57,900 nt of DNA, taken from the NCBI RefSeq assembly GCF_030538285.1, contig NZ_JAUNUG010000015.1:1-57900 (forward strand), written 5' to 3'. Shown piece after piece: positions 26,427-36,521 of this stretch; the stretch's first letter is position 1; each line of letters starts with the position of its first letter. The notes under the pieces were generated by a model. It did not search any database. It saw only the letters and a program-made list of their open reading frames with translations, and was not told the origin of the DNA. This DNA is from Corynebacterium sp. GTDB taxonomy: Bacteria; Actinomycetota; Actinomycetes; Mycobacteriales; Mycobacteriaceae. The position numbers and the translations under genes are program-made.

Positions 26427-26461
26427 GTGTCCAGCTTGCCACGGATAAGGTGGTGGCCATC

Positions 26462-27274
26462 ATGACCACCCCACGCCCGCTGGCACTTTCCCCCTCCCGC
26501 GCCTCCGACTACCAGCAATGCCCCCTGCTCTACCGGCTGCGCGCCATCGACCGCCTCCCGGAACCGAAGACAATCCCGCAGGTCAAGGGCAACCTCGTGC
26601 ACGCGGTCCTCGAGTACATGCACGCGCAACCGCGGGAGGAACGCACCTACCCGGCGGCCGTCAAACAGCTCAAACCCCACTGGGCGACCATGGTCGAAGC
26701 CGACGCGGAGCTCAACGAGCTGGTGCCGGAGGAAGACTTGCTGGACTTCCTTATCGCTTGCCGCAGCCTGCTGCGCGGCTACTTCGAGATGGAGAACCCG
26801 CAGGGTTTCGACGCCCACGCCGTGGAGATGTACGTGGACACCGTGCTGCCCAACGGGGTGCCCGTGCGCGGTTTCATCGACCGCGTCGACGTGGCGCCGA
26901 CCGGTGAGGTGCGCGTCGTCGACTACAAGACCGGCAAGAAACCACTACCCCGCTACAGTCAGGCCGCGCAATTCCAGATGCGTTTCTACGCCCTGGTGTA
27001 CTGGCGGCTCTACGGGGTCATCCCCCACCAGCTGCGACTGATGTACCTCAAGGTGCTGGACAACATGTTCCTCGCGCCCTCGAAGGAAGAGCTGGAGTAC
27101 TTCGAGCGGGATCTCGCCGACCTCTGGGGCAAGATCGCCGCCGACGGTGCCGCGGGGCGTTTTCGGCCGCAGACCTCCAAGCTGTGCGGCTGGTGCTCTT
27201 TTCAGTCGCTGTGCCCCGCGTTTGGCGGGACCCCGCCGGAGTATCCGGGCTGGCCGGGCTCGACCGCGGACTGA
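26462..27274 (+). CDS. RecB-family PD-(D/E)XK nuclease with Fe-S cysteines
   Basis: A 270-residue single-domain nuclease like Cas4 or the AddB/RecB C-terminal domain. SPSRASDYQQCPLLYRLRAI holds the first Cys. The active site is RVVDYKTGKK (Asp...Asp-Tyr-Lys). The C-terminal KLCGWCSFQSLCPAFGG supplies three further Cys for a 4Fe-4S cluster. No CRISPR array is seen, so a DNA-repair role is more likely than Cas4 function. ATG 26462 is preferred over GTG 26450/26453; AAGGTGG lies about eight bases before it. Confidence 0.85.
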   Translation: MTTPRPLALSPSRASDYQQCPLLYRLRAIDRLPEPKTIPQVKGNLVHAVLEYMHAQPREERTYPAAVKQLKPHWATMVEADAELNELVPEEDLLDFLIACRSLLRGYFEMENPQGFDAHAVEMYVDTVLPNGVPVRGFIDRVDVAPTGEVRVVDYKTGKKPLPRYSQAAQFQMRFYALVYWRLYGVIPHQLRLMYLKVLDNMFLAPSKEELEYFERDLADLWGKIAADGAAGRFRPQTSKLCGWCSFQSLCPAFGGTPPEYPGWPGSTAD

Positions 27275-27285
27275 AGTCACAGATG

Positions 27286-27349
27286 TTACGGGGGCTATGA
27301 GTACTTCCCGGTGGTTTGAACCACCCGTAAGTACTCATAGCCCCCGTAA
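27286..27349. repeat. 64-bp near-perfect palindrome (long hairpin)
   Basis: Arms 27286-27306 and 27329-27349 are 21-bp perfect inverted repeats beginning TTACGGGGGC. Inside is a second stem GGTGG (27310-27314) / CCACC (27321-27325) with loop TTTGAA, separated by 3-nt bulges. It lies between two convergent genes. No T tract follows, so it is not a standard terminator; it may be a dispersed palindromic element or a bidirectional RNA-end structure. Confidence 0.85.
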
Positions 27350-27366
27350 GAGCGGTGACATAACCG

Positions 27367-29031
27367 CTAGAACAGCCCGGTGATCTTCCCGTCGCCGCCA
27401 ATGTCGATACCCTCCGCCGCGGGGCGGGCCGGCAACCCCGGCATGGTCATCACCGCACCCGTGAGCGCCACGATGAAACCGGCGCCCGTGCGCGGGATGA
27501 GCTCACGCACGTGCAGAGTGTGGCCGGTCGGGGCGCCCAGTGCGCCGGGTTCATCGCTAAACGAGTACTGCGTCTTGGAGATGCACACCGGCAACTGATC
27601 CCAACCGTTGGCGCGCAGCACGGCCAGATCCTTGAGCGCCTGAGGCGCGTACTCCACCTTCTCCGCCCGGTAGATCCTCCGGGCGATGGTCTCGATCGAG
27701 GCCTCCACCCCGCGACGCGGGTCGTATAGTGGCGCCGAGCCGGTGCCGAGGTTATCCAGCACCACCTGCGCCAATGCCTCCGCCCCGGCCCCGCCGCGGG
27801 CCCACACCTGACACTCCTCCAGCGCGACGTGGAAGTCCTTCGCCCAGGCGCGCATGAAGGCCCGCTCGGCGTCGGTGTCAGTATTGAAGAGGTTGAGCGC
27901 AACGATGGGGCGCGCGCCGAACTGCTGGATGTTCGCCACGTGCCGGGCCAGGTTTGCCACGCCCTCCCGCAGGTGCTCGAGGCTTTCGGTCGTCAGGTCC
28001 GTGCGGGCCATGCCACCGTTATATTTCAGGGAGCGGATGGTGGCCACGATCACCACACCCGCCACGTCCAGACCGCCGTGGCGGGCCTTGATGTCGAAGA
28101 ACTTCTCGGCGCCGAGATCGGAACCGAAGCCAGCCTCGGTGAGGACGATGTCGGCGTGCTGCAGGGCCACGCGCGTGGCGATCAGCGAGTTGCAGCCATG
28201 CGCGATGTTGGCGAAGGGCCCGCCGTGCACATACGCCGGGGTGCCGCCGAGGGTCTGCACGAGATTGGGGTTAAGCGCCTCCTTCATCAGGGCAGCCAGT
28301 GCCCCGGTAGCGCCGAGTTGCTCGGCGGTGACGGGCTCGCCGTCGAAGGTGAACGCCACGGTCAGACGGGCGAGGCGGGCCTTGAGATCCTCCAGATCGC
28401 TGGCCAGGCACAGCACCGCCATGATCTCGGAGGCGGCGGTGATGGTGAAACCCGTCTCGCGCGGAGTGCCGTGCGCCGTACCGCCGAGACCGGTGATGAC
28501 ACCGCGTAGTGAACGATCGTTGACGTCGAGGCAGCGCTGCCAGACGATGCGGCGGACATCGATACGCAGCTTGTTGCCCTGCTGCACGTGGTTGTCTACC
28601 AGTGCCGCCAGCGTGTTGGTGGCCGCGGCGATGGCGTGGAAATCGCCGGTGAAGTGGAGGTTGATGTCCTCCATGGGGACGATCTGGGAGTATCCGCCGC
28701 CCGCGGCCCCGCCCTTGATCCCCATGACCGGGCCCTGCGAGGGTTCGCGTAGCGCGGCGGCAGCGTTGAGGCCGCGCCGGGACATGGCGTCAGTCAGCCC
28801 GATGAGCACCGTCGACTTGCCCTCCCCCGCAGGCGTGGGCGACATGCCGGTGACCAGCACCAACTTCCCCGCTTGCGGACGCTTCGGCAACTGCGTGATG
28901 TCCACCTTCGCCTTATAGGGGCCGAAGGTGATCAGCGCCTCCGGGGGGATCCCCGCCCGGAGGGCGATCTCCGTGATGGGTTCGAGGGTGTGGGCTTGGG
29001 CGATGGCGACGTCGGAAAGCGGCTGACTCAT
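27367..29031 (-). CDS. fhs: Formate--tetrahydrofolate ligase
   Basis: A 554-residue ATP-dependent enzyme making 10-formyl-THF from formate and THF. Signature elements: the P-loop TPAGEGKSTVLIGL (about 66-79), REPSQGPVMGIKGGAAGGGY, HGGPFANIAHGCNS and the C-terminal GEI/GD-type end IDIGGDGKITGLF. ATG 29031 has TAGCCT six bases upstream (leaderless). It ends 18 bp from the 64-bp palindrome; AGCGGT-N6-ACCGCT (27351-27368) also overlaps its stop. Confidence 0.96.
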   Translation of the reverse strand: MSQPLSDVAIAQAHTLEPITEIALRAGIPPEALITFGPYKAKVDITQLPKRPQAGKLVLVTGMSPTPAGEGKSTVLIGLTDAMSRRGLNAAAALREPSQGPVMGIKGGAAGGGYSQIVPMEDINLHFTGDFHAIAAATNTLAALVDNHVQQGNKLRIDVRRIVWQRCLDVNDRSLRGVITGLGGTAHGTPRETGFTITAASEIMAVLCLASDLEDLKARLARLTVAFTFDGEPVTAEQLGATGALAALMKEALNPNLVQTLGGTPAYVHGGPFANIAHGCNSLIATRVALQHADIVLTEAGFGSDLGAEKFFDIKARHGGLDVAGVVIVATIRSLKYNGGMARTDLTTESLEHLREGVANLARHVANIQQFGARPIVALNLFNTDTDAERAFMRAWAKDFHVALEECQVWARGGAGAEALAQVVLDNLGTGSAPLYDPRRGVEASIETIARRIYRAEKVEYAPQALKDLAVLRANGWDQLPVCISKTQYSFSDEPGALGAPTGHTLHVRELIPRTGAGFIVALTGAVMTMPGLPARPAAEGIDIGGDGKITGLF

Positions 29032-29047
29032 GCCTCAAGGCTAAACC

Positions 29048-30358
29048 TCAGAGCAGGATCGCGCCCAGCCCGTAGGCGAAAAGTACAGACAGAGCGATGT
29101 TGACCACGCCCGGGATCATGAAGGGGTGGTCGAAGACGAAACGACCGATACGGGTGGAGCCGGTGTCATCCATCTCGACGGCAGCGAGCAGGGTCGGGTA
29201 GGTCGGGAGGACAAACAGCGCGGACACGGCCGGGAAGGCGGCAATGGCGGTGAGCGGGGAGACACCGATCGCCAGGGCAGCCGGCATAAGCGCCTTGGCC
29301 GTGGCTGCCTGAGAGTACAGCAACGCCGCGGCGAAGAAGAGGACCACTGCGAGCAGCCAGGGGCTGGCGCTGAGAACATCTCCGGCCAGTACCTGGATGT
29401 CGTCGATGTAGTGGTTGATGATCGTGGTGCCCAGCCAGGCGACGCCGAGGACGCAGACGGAGGCCGACATGCCGGAGCGGAACACCTGGGTCTTGATGAT
29501 CTCGTCCGCCGGGATGCTGGTGGCCAACACGATGACGGTGGCGGCTCCGAGCATGATCGTCATGATGGCCTCGTTGCGCGGCAGGGTGGGATCATTGATG
29601 AGGCCCACCTGCTCGGAGATCGCAGTGGCGTAGGCCATGACGCCGACGATGGCGGCGAGGAAAATCCACACCGAGGCCTGCGCTCCCGGTTGCGGGCGCC
29701 AGTGGCCAGCGTCCTGCGGGGCACGGACCAGACCCTTGGCGAGGCGGTCGAGGTAGACGGGGTCGTCGAGAAGCTCCCTACCCATACGGTTGGTGAGCAG
29801 GGCCGTCGGGAAGATCGCCAGGAAAGTGGCGGGGATCATGATGCCCAGCAGCGTGAGGTAGCTGACGCCGAGCGGCTCGAGGAGGGAGGCCATGAAGACA
29901 ACAGCCGCAGAAATCGGCGAGGCGACGATCGCCATCTGGGAGGCGATGACCGCCACCGACAGCGGGCGCGAGGGGCGCACCTTGCCCTCCTTGGCTACCT
30001 CGACGATGACGGGCAGCGTGGAGAAGGCGGTGTGGCCGGTGCCGGCGAAGACGGTCATGAGCCAGGTGACCACCGGCGCCCACAGGGTAATCTGGCGGGG
30101 GTTGCGGCGCAGGAAGCGTTCCGCGAGGTGGACAAGGTAGTCCATGCCGCCGGCGCGCTGCATTGCGGAGATCGCGGCGATGACGCACATGATGATGCCG
30201 ATGACGTCGAAGGGGATGTCCTCCGCCGTGACGGGCACGCCGGTGAGGCTGAGGAGGAGGACGCCGAGACCGCCTGCGAAGCCGATCGCGATGGAGCCCA
30301 GCCGGGCACCGAGCACGATGGCACCGATGACGATGAGGATCTGGAGGGCGAGGATCAT
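29048..30358 (-). CDS. Anaerobic C4-dicarboxylate transporter (DcuA/DcuB family)
   Basis: A 436-residue, about 11-12-helix transporter exchanging aspartate, fumarate and succinate. ILIVIGAIVLGARLGSIAIG, the loop FAGTGHTAFSTLPVI and VASPISAAVVFM are Dcu hallmarks. It lies 102 bp downstream of aspartase on the same strand, making an aspartate-uptake/ammonia-release/fumarate module. ATG 30358 has TAGGCT six bases upstream, so it has its own leaderless promoter. Whether it is DcuA- or DcuB-type cannot be told from sequence alone. Confidence 0.9.
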   Translation of the reverse strand: MILALQILIVIGAIVLGARLGSIAIGFAGGLGVLLLSLTGVPVTAEDIPFDVIGIIMCVIAAISAMQRAGGMDYLVHLAERFLRRNPRQITLWAPVVTWLMTVFAGTGHTAFSTLPVIVEVAKEGKVRPSRPLSVAVIASQMAIVASPISAAVVFMASLLEPLGVSYLTLLGIMIPATFLAIFPTALLTNRMGRELLDDPVYLDRLAKGLVRAPQDAGHWRPQPGAQASVWIFLAAIVGVMAYATAISEQVGLINDPTLPRNEAIMTIMLGAATVIVLATSIPADEIIKTQVFRSGMSASVCVLGVAWLGTTIINHYIDDIQVLAGDVLSASPWLLAVVLFFAAALLYSQAATAKALMPAALAIGVSPLTAIAAFPAVSALFVLPTYPTLLAAVEMDDTGSTRIGRFVFDHPFMIPGVVNIALSVLFAYGLGAILL

Positions 30359-30406
30359 GCCCCAAGCCTATGGTCTGACCATGTCCGGAACCCAGTTACG
30401 GGCAGG

Positions 30407-30446
30407 CAAAAACGCCCGTTTGTGTGGAATCACACACAAACGGGCG
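30407..30446 (-). terminator. Terminator after aspA
   Basis: Read on the minus strand, a 14-bp perfect stem (CGCCCGTTTGTGTG / CACACAAACGGGCG, 30413-30426 and 30433-30446) with a 6-nt loop is followed by TTTTT. It separates aspA from the transporter gene. Confidence 0.92.
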
Positions 30447-30459
30447 CCTACGCGCTCCC

Positions 30460-31914
30460 CTACTGATCCAGGTACAGGCGGCCGCGGAACTCCGGATGCA
30501 TGAGGTTCTCCTTGCTCAGCACCCGCTCCAGGGTGTCCGCATCCATCAGTTCCTTCTCCAGGACGATCTCCTTGACCGAACGCCCCGTCTCCGCGGACTC
30601 GCGCGCCACCAGATCACCGTTGTGGTGGCCGATGAAGGGGTTGAGGTAGGTGACAATGCCGATGGAATTCTCCACATACGCGCGGCACACATCAGCGTTG
30701 GCGGTGATGCCCTCGACGCACTTCTCCCGCAGGGTCACGGCCGCGTTGCCCAGGATGCGGATCGACTGGAACATCGCCTCCGCCATGACCGGCTCCATGA
30801 CGTTGAGCTGCAGCTGACCGGCCTCGGCTGCCATGGTGACGGTGAGATCGTTACCGAAGACCTTGAAGCACACCTGGTTGACCACCTCCGGGATCACCGG
30901 GTTGACCTTGCCCGGCATGATCGAGGAGCCGGCCTGGCGCGGCGGCAGGTTGATCTCGTTGATTCCGGTGCGCGGCCCGGAAGACAGCAGACGCAGGTCG
31001 TTGCAGATCTTCGACAGCTTCATCGCCGCCCGCTTGACCGCCGAGTGGGCGTGGACGTAGGCGCCGGTATCCGAGGTCGCCTCAATGAGGTCGAGGGCGG
31101 ACTTGATGTCCAGACCAGTGACCTCTGCCAGCGTCGCGGTGACCTGGTGACGGTAGCCGGCCGGGGTATTGACACCCGTGCCGATGGCGGTGGCACCCAG
31201 GTTGATCTCCAGGAGACGGTCGGCGGCGTTGCGCAGCACGGCCTGCTCCTCGGCGAGGTTGTGGGCGAAGGCGTTGAACTCATCGCCTAAGGTCATGGGC
31301 ACTGCGTCCTGCAGCTGGGTGCGGCCCATCTTGAGGATGTCCTGGAACTCGCGTCCCTTCTCCCGAAACGCCTTCTGCAGGTCCTCCATCTGCTCAATGA
31401 GTGTGCTCAGCGCGGCGTAGAGCCCGAGACGGAAACCGGTTGGGTACGCGTCGTTGGTCGACTGCGACATGTTGACGTCATCGTTGGGGTTGATGACATC
31501 GTAGGACCCCTTCTCCTCCCCCAGGTACTCCAGCGCCAGGTTCGCGATCACCTCATTGGTATTCATGTTCACCGAGGTGCCCGCACCGCCCTGGAAGATG
31601 TCGATCGGGAACTGGTCCATGCAGCGACCCTCGTGGATGATCTGGTCGCACGCCCACACGATTGCCTCGTACTTCTTCGCGGGCAGGGTGTGCAGGCGCC
31701 GGTTGGCCATGGCCGCGGCCTTCTTCACCTGCGCCATGCCGCGGATGAACTCCGGCACGTGGTTGATGGTGGTACGCGAGATCTGGAAGTTCTCCACCGC
31801 GCGCATCGTGTGAATGCCGTAATAGGCATTCGCAGGGACCTCCAGGTAGCCGAGGAGATCCTCCTCGGTGCGGGTCTTGCGGGCTACGGCGGTGGTCTCG
31901 GGGTTGTCGGCCAT
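30460..31914 (-). CDS. aspA: Aspartate ammonia-lyase (aspartase)
   Basis: A 484-residue lyase converting aspartate to fumarate and ammonia. The superfamily signature [12 protein letters not shown] is present, and [11 protein letters not shown] and [14 protein letters not shown] form the rest of the active site. Start ATG 31914 (MADNPET) has GAAAGGA at the right distance; the longer frame to 31941 is unlikely. The sequence is aspartase-like rather than fumarase C-like, which its Dcu neighbour supports. Confidence 0.93.
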   Translation of the reverse strand: MADNPETTAVARKTRTEEDLLGYLEVPANAYYGIHTMRAVENFQISRTTINHVPEFIRGMAQVKKAAAMANRRLHTLPAKKYEAIVWACDQIIHEGRCMDQFPIDIFQGGAGTSVNMNTNEVIANLALEYLGEEKGSYDVINPNDDVNMSQSTNDAYPTGFRLGLYAALSTLIEQMEDLQKAFREKGREFQDILKMGRTQLQDAVPMTLGDEFNAFAHNLAEEQAVLRNAADRLLEINLGATAIGTGVNTPAGYRHQVTATLAEVTGLDIKSALDLIEATSDTGAYVHAHSAVKRAAMKLSKICNDLRLLSSGPRTGINEINLPPRQAGSSIMPGKVNPVIPEVVNQVCFKVFGNDLTVTMAAEAGQLQLNVMEPVMAEAMFQSIRILGNAAVTLREKCVEGITANADVCRAYVENSIGIVTYLNPFIGHHNGDLVARESAETGRSVKEIVLEKELMDADTLERVLSKENLMHPEFRGRLYLDQ

Positions 31915-32000
31915 GGTGCGGTCCTTTCGCTGGATAAACACTCAATCGCCCATCGTAGCGATTTTGCTTATCGACGCCCCGTCGGCGACCACCTCACCAC

Positions 32001-32846
32001 TTAGATCCGGGCGATGCGCAGCTCAGAGGCCAAAATGGCCTCCGCGCCCAGCTCGTCGAGCTGGTCCATGACGGCGTTGACTCCCTTGCGCGGCACGAGG
32101 GCACGCACCGCAACCATGTCCTCGCGGGCCAGCGGGGACACCGTCGGACCGGACAGACCCGGGGTGACGGCGGAGGCCTGCTCGAGGTTCTCGCGGGAGA
32201 TGTTGTAGTCGATCATGAGGTAGTTCTGCGCGGTGAGCACGCCCTGAATGCGGCGGAGCACGAGGTTGTGCTCGCCGGTGGGCTGCAGGTCACGGCGCCC
32301 GACGACCACGGCTTCGGAGGTGACCAGCGGCTCACCGAACGGCGCTAACCCCTGCTTGCGCAGTGTGTTGCCGGTGGAGACGATATCGGCGATGGCGTCG
32401 GCGACACCGAGCTTGATGGAGATCTCCACCGCGCCGTCGAGGCGGATGACCTCCGCCTCCAGGCCGCGGGCCGCGAGATCGTCCTTGACCAGGTTGGGGT
32501 AGGCGGAGGCGATGCGCTTGCCGGCCAGATCCTCCACGGTCCAGGTCTCGTTGGCGGGGGCGGCGTAGCGGAAGGTGGAGGCGCCGAAACCCAGGGGCAG
32601 CAGCTCATCGACGTCAGCCCCCGAGTCGCGGGCCAGGTCACGGCCGGTGATGCCCATGTCGAGCTTGCCGTTGGCCACGTAAATGGCGATGTCTTTCGGG
32701 CGCAGGAAGTAGAACTCGACGTCGTTGGCCTTGTCGAACACGGCCAGCGCGCGGGAATCTCCGCGGCCCTTGTACCCGGCCTCCTCGAGAATCTCGACGG
32801 CAGCCTCCGACAGCGAGCCCTTGTTGGGCACAGCGATCTTGATCAT
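32001..32846 (-). CDS. hisG: ATP phosphoribosyltransferase (long form)
   Basis: A 281-residue first enzyme of histidine synthesis, joining ATP and [42 protein letters not shown] and [12 protein letters not shown] form the catalytic domains. The extra C-terminal domain of about 75 residues ([20 protein letters not shown]) is the histidine feedback-binding module of the long form. AGGAG precedes ATG 32846. It is coupled to hisE, 10 bp upstream. Confidence 0.96.
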   Translation of the reverse strand: MIKIAVPNKGSLSEAAVEILEEAGYKGRGDSRALAVFDKANDVEFYFLRPKDIAIYVANGKLDMGITGRDLARDSGADVDELLPLGFGASTFRYAAPANETWTVEDLAGKRIASAYPNLVKDDLAARGLEAEVIRLDGAVEISIKLGVADAIADIVSTGNTLRKQGLAPFGEPLVTSEAVVVGRRDLQPTGEHNLVLRRIQGVLTAQNYLMIDYNISRENLEQASAVTPGLSGPTVSPLAREDMVAVRALVPRKGVNAVMDQLDELGAEAILASELRIARI

Positions 32847-32856
32847 GACGGAGCTC

Positions 32857-33120
32857 CTAGAGGTTCTTGTAGATGTCTTCGGGGGTCAGCCCACGGGCGA
32901 CCATCATGACCTGGGTCCAGTAAATGAGCTGGCTCATCTCCTCCGCCAGTTCCTCATCGGACTGGTACTCGGAGGCGATCCAGACTTCCCCGGCTTCCTC
33001 GATGATCTTCTTGCCGATGTGGTGCACACCCTTGTCGAGGGCTTCCACCGTTCCCGAGCCCTCAGGGCGGGAGGCGGCACGTTCGGTGAGTTCAGCAAAC
33101 AGGGAGTCAAAGTTCTTCAC
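32857..33120 (-). CDS. hisE: Phosphoribosyl-ATP pyrophosphatase
   Basis: An 87-residue all-alpha pyrophosphohydrolase for step two of histidine synthesis. The metal-binding pattern [14 protein letters not shown] with later [13 protein letters not shown] is characteristic. GTG 33120 starts it; AATAAT eight bases upstream may be a leaderless -10. hisE-hisG is the usual corynebacterial pair, separate from the main his cluster. Confidence 0.95.
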   Translation of the reverse strand: MKNFDSLFAELTERAASRPEGSGTVEALDKGVHHIGKKIIEEAGEVWIASEYQSDEELAEEMSQLIYWTQVMMVARGLTPEDIYKNL

Positions 33121-33148
33121 GAGGGAGCATTATTCCACGCCGCCCACC

Positions 33149-33841
33149 TCAGCGCTGCAGTTGGGCGAACCACCGGTACACCGTGTCCGCGTCCACCCGG
33201 ACGAAATCATTGCGCCCGTGCAGGGACTCCAGTGTCACCACACCCTCCGGGACGACGGTGTCGGCGTACCAGGGCAGGCCGATCACCCGGCACCCGGCCG
33301 CGACGGCCGCACTCATCCCGGTGAAGGAATCCTCGAACACGAGGCACTCCCCCGGTGCGGCCCCCACCAGCTCCGCGGCGCGCAAATACATATCGGGGGC
33401 GGGCTTCGGGCTGGGCACCTCATCCCCGGTCACCGAGTCGCGGAAATACTGCTTACCGACGGCCCCGATCGAGATGTTCGCCAACGTCCGCTCGGTATTC
33501 GTCGTGACGAGCATGGGCAGATCACGCCGCGCGAGATCGTCGAGAAGCTCGGTGATCCCCGGATTCGGTGCCAGAGAAGAACGCATCAGGTCCGCCATGC
33601 GCGCGTTCATGAACGCGCGGTAGCGCGGATGATCATCCTCGCTGATCTCCAAGCCCGCGTGCCCGGCGCACACGGCGACGGTGTGGCGGAAACTGCCACC
33701 GATGGTCGTTTCCCGCAGTTCGGGTGTGAGACGACGCCCCATCATCTCGGAGAGTTCATAGGTGAACTGCTCCCACAGGGGTTCGGTATCAACAAGGGTG
33801 CCGTCCATATCCCAGAAGATGGCGGCGGGTGAGCTACTCAA
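33149..33841 (-). CDS. HAD-superfamily phosphatase (beta-phosphoglucomutase-like)
   Basis: About 230 residues. The HAD motifs are AIFWDMDGTLVDTEP (I), LVTTNTER (II), KPAPDMYLRAAE (III) and VFEDSFTGMSAAVAAG (IV), with a helical cap, so a small phosphomonoester is the likely substrate. The start is unclear: TTG 33841 or TTG 33853, the latter overlapping the upstream stop. The open frame reaches back to 33991 but that part is antisense-like Ser/Pro/Arg sequence. Its ELLDD codons hold the 11-mer at 33538-33548. Confidence 0.85.
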   Translation of the reverse strand: MSSSPAAIFWDMDGTLVDTEPLWEQFTYELSEMMGRRLTPELRETTIGGSFRHTVAVCAGHAGLEISEDDHPRYRAFMNARMADLMRSSLAPNPGITELLDDLARRDLPMLVTTNTERTLANISIGAVGKQYFRDSVTGDEVPSPKPAPDMYLRAAELVGAAPGECLVFEDSFTGMSAAVAAGCRVIGLPWYADTVVPEGVVTLESLHGRNDFVRVDADTVYRWFAQLQR

Positions 33842-33845
33842 GGGG

Positions 33846-34232
33846 TTAATCAATCTCCGGAAGTTCAGACAGGGCCTCATCCTCCGCGCCGGTTGCGGCG
33901 GAGGCGTCATGGATGAGTTCGTTGAGCACAGCGGTCTCCTCCGGTTCGAGGATGGCACCGTCATGCTTGGCGTTGAAGGCCTCAAGCTCATCGATAGCGG
34001 CCTGGACCACCTTGGACAGGTCCTCCCCCTCCGGGTCAGAGAGCAGGTCGAGGGTGTCCAGGAGCTTTTCCAGGATGCTCTTCAACTCCGGCAGCGCGGC
34101 CGGATCGAAGGGCTGGTCCCAGAATTCCTTCTCTTCTTCCTTGAGGTAGCTACCGGTGCCGAACTCGTGCAGTTCGGCAATGAACTCATCGACATTTTTC
34201 TGGAAATCCCTGCGGATGCTCATGCCGGCCAT
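33846..34232 (-). CDS. Conserved acidic helical protein, function unknown
   Basis: A 128-residue acidic protein (FQKNVDEFIAELHEFGTGSY ... LKSILEKLLDTLDLLSDPEG) predicted to be almost entirely alpha-helical, with no membrane segment. It sits 15 bp after mshC and just before, possibly overlapping, the HAD gene, so it is probably in one operon with them. CAGGGAC precedes ATG 34232; ATG 34223 is an alternative. No family is recognised. Confidence 0.7.
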   Translation of the reverse strand: MAGMSIRRDFQKNVDEFIAELHEFGTGSYLKEEEKEFWDQPFDPAALPELKSILEKLLDTLDLLSDPEGEDLSKVVQAAIDELEAFNAKHDGAILEPEETAVLNELIHDASAATGAEDEALSELPEID

Positions 34233-34247
34233 TGTCCCTGAAAAACC

Positions 34248-35483
34248 TCAGACCCGCACGCCCAGCAAAGCGTCGAGGGCGTCACGGACCAGCTCCGCGG
34301 CTCGCGCCTCGTTTGCCCCGCGAGTGGCCGCCGCCCAGGTGTCCACCACCGCCAGTGCCCCCGGGGTGTCCAGATCTGCGGCCAGGTGGGTGCGTAGCTC
34401 CTGCACCAGCGCCTGGGCACCGGCCAGTGAGCCAGCCTGCCGGCAGGCGGCACGCCAGGTGGCCAGCCGCGCTTCCGCGTCGGCCAGAATCTCCTCCGAC
34501 CAGTCACGATCAGCCCGGTAGTGGGACGCGAACACGCCAAGGCGGATGGCGTCCGGCTCATGCCCGGCGGCGGTGAGCTTGTGCACGAAGACGAGGTTGC
34601 CCAGGGACTTGGACATCTTCGTCCCCTCCAGCCCGATCATGCCGGAATGCACGTAATGCCCCGCCATACGCTCAACACCCAGGCCGGCTTCCGCGTGCGC
34701 CGCAGAGAATTCATGGTGCGGGAAGATCAGGTCGCTGCCCCCGCCCTGGATGGCGAAGGAGGATCCCAGACGATTCGTCGCAATCGCCGAGCATTCGATA
34801 TGCCATCCCGGGCGGCCCGGACCCCACGGCGAATCCCAGGCGGGCTCACCTTCACGGTGGGCGCGCCACACCAGTGCGTCGAGGGGGTCACGTTTGCCGG
34901 GGCGCTGCGGGTCGCCGCCACGTTCGGCGAAGAACTCCTCCATGGTGGCGCGGTCGTAGTTGGACTCGTAACCGAAGTTCTCGGTGGCGGAAATGGAGGC
35001 GTAGATGTCCGGGTACTCCGCGTCATCGACCACGTAGGCGGCACCGGTGTCGAGCAGCCTGCCCACCAATTCGACGACCTCGTCGACGGATTCCACCGCG
35101 CCGATGTAGTCGCGCGGGGGGATCACCCGCAGGGCTTCCATGTCGGAGCGGAACAGGTCGATCTGCCCGGAACCGAGCTCCCGCCAGTCGACGCCATCGC
35201 GTTCCGCGCGCTCGAACAGAGGATCATCGACATCGGTGATGTTCTGCACGTAGTGCACCCGAAGCCCCTGGTCAAGCAGCATCCGGTGGATGAGGTCGAA
35301 AGTGAGGTAGGTCGCTGCGTGTCCCAGGTGGGTGGAGTCGTAGGGCGTGATGCCGCAGACGTACATTCCGGCGGTGTCTGTCGCCTCGACGGGGCGGATG
35401 ACGCCGTCGGCGGTGTCGTGGAGGGCGAGCGGGACGGACGGGCCGTCTAGGCGCGGGATGTCGGGTTGAGGCCATGAACGCAT
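34248..35483 (-). CDS. mshC: Cysteine:GlcN-Ins ligase, mycothiol synthesis
   Basis: A 411-residue class I aminoacyl-tRNA-synthetase-like enzyme that joins cysteine to GlcN-inositol, the penultimate step to mycothiol. HIGH-type motif [10 protein letters not shown] and KMSKS motif TKMSKSLGN are present. [15 protein letters not shown] is typical of MshC/CysS; length and the 'AARLLPAIP'-like N-terminus ([17 protein letters not shown]) favour MshC. ATG 35483 has TAAGGT seven bases upstream (leaderless). Linkage to uppP is as in other Corynebacteriales. Confidence 0.93.
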   Translation of the reverse strand: MRSWPQPDIPRLDGPSVPLALHDTADGVIRPVEATDTAGMYVCGITPYDSTHLGHAATYLTFDLIHRMLLDQGLRVHYVQNITDVDDPLFERAERDGVDWRELGSGQIDLFRSDMEALRVIPPRDYIGAVESVDEVVELVGRLLDTGAAYVVDDAEYPDIYASISATENFGYESNYDRATMEEFFAERGGDPQRPGKRDPLDALVWRAHREGEPAWDSPWGPGRPGWHIECSAIATNRLGSSFAIQGGGSDLIFPHHEFSAAHAEAGLGVERMAGHYVHSGMIGLEGTKMSKSLGNLVFVHKLTAAGHEPDAIRLGVFASHYRADRDWSEEILADAEARLATWRAACRQAGSLAGAQALVQELRTHLAADLDTPGALAVVDTWAAATRGANEARAAELVRDALDALLGVRV

Positions 35484-35615
35484 GTCAACAACCTTAGCGT
35501 TAGAGCACTGGGCGCCGACACGGCGCGTGCGGACGTGGCCCTTTGTGCAAGCAGCGTCCGGAAAACCCCAGCTCATTACGTCAGACCGCGCACAGAGGGG
35601 TACGCTACAACGCCG

Positions 35616-36491
35616 CTACACCGGCTGCAGCACTCCGAAAGCCAGCAGGGCCATGACGGCCAGGCCGACCGGGATGCGGTAGGCGGCGAACCAGGCGAAG
35701 GAGTGGTGGGCGACGAAGCGTAGCAGCCACGCGATGGACAGGTAACCCAACACGAAGGTGATCAGCGTGCCCACGCCCAGCTGCAGCGCGGACGCCGCCT
35801 GCCCAGCCTGGGGGGCAAAGGCATCGGGCAGCGAGAACAGTCCGGAGGCCAGCACCGCTGGAATGGCCAGCAGGAAGGAGAAACGGGTGGCGACTTCGCG
35901 GTCGAGGTTCATGAACAGACCCGCCGAGACGGTGCCACCGGAACGCGACACACCGGGGATGAGCGCCAGGCACTGCGCGAAGCCCATGATGACGGCGTCT
36001 TTCATGTTCAGCTCCTCGAAGGAGCGCTGCTTCTTGCCGAATTTCTCCGCGAAGATGAACACGAAAGAAAAGAGCACGAGCACGGTGGCGGTGATCCACA
36101 GGTTGCGGGCACCCTCGCGGATGATGTCCCGGCCGAAGAAGCCGATGATCGCCACGGGCAGGGTGCCCACGATGACCATCCAGCCCATGCGGTAGTCGAA
36201 ACCGCGGGCCTGTTTGTTGAACAGTCCGCGGAACCAGCCGGTGAGGATCTGCCAGATCTCCTTGGCGAAGAAGACCAGCACGGCGATCTCTGTGCCCAGC
36301 TGCACGACGGCGGTGAACGAGGCACCGGCGTCGACGCCGAAGAACAGCTCGGAGACAATACGCAGGTGCCCGGAGGAGCTGACGGGCAGAAACTCGGTGA
36401 GGCCCTGCACGATTGACAGCACGATGACCTGGAGCCAGGACATCTGTTCAGCGGCCGCGCCCGCGGAGGCCAGGATGGTCACGTCATTCAC
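35616..36491 (-). CDS. uppP: Undecaprenyl-diphosphatase
   Basis: A 291-residue, eight-helix membrane enzyme that recycles undecaprenyl diphosphate for peptidoglycan and arabinogalactan synthesis. The two motifs [14 protein letters not shown] (about 31-44) and [16 protein letters not shown] are intact. GTG 36491 with TACGGT seven bases upstream is a leaderless start, back-to-back with the divergent reductase promoter. The 124-bp gap to mshC shows no further gene. Confidence 0.96.
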   Translation of the reverse strand: MNDVTILASAGAAAEQMSWLQVIVLSIVQGLTEFLPVSSSGHLRIVSELFFGVDAGASFTAVVQLGTEIAVLVFFAKEIWQILTGWFRGLFNKQARGFDYRMGWMVIVGTLPVAIIGFFGRDIIREGARNLWITATVLVLFSFVFIFAEKFGKKQRSFEELNMKDAVIMGFAQCLALIPGVSRSGGTVSAGLFMNLDREVATRFSFLLAIPAVLASGLFSLPDAFAPQAGQAASALQLGVGTLITFVLGYLSIAWLLRFVAHHSFAWFAAYRIPVGLAVMALLAFGVLQPV

Positions 36492-36498
36492 CCGGACA

Positions 36499-36514
36499 AC
36501 CGTACTACTACTGT
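36499..36514. promoter_or_regulatory. Back-to-back divergent -10 boxes (uppP / AKR)
   Basis: Minus-strand TACGGT (36499-36504) and plus-strand TACTGT (36509-36514) are four bases apart, each seven bases from its start codon, in a 30-bp intergenic region. Confidence 0.5.
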
Positions 36515-36521
36515 GGACTGG

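Noticed and set aside
26462-27274. Cas4 of a CRISPR system
   Set aside because: No CRISPR repeats or cas genes are present; stand-alone RecB-like nucleases of this size are common in actinobacteria.
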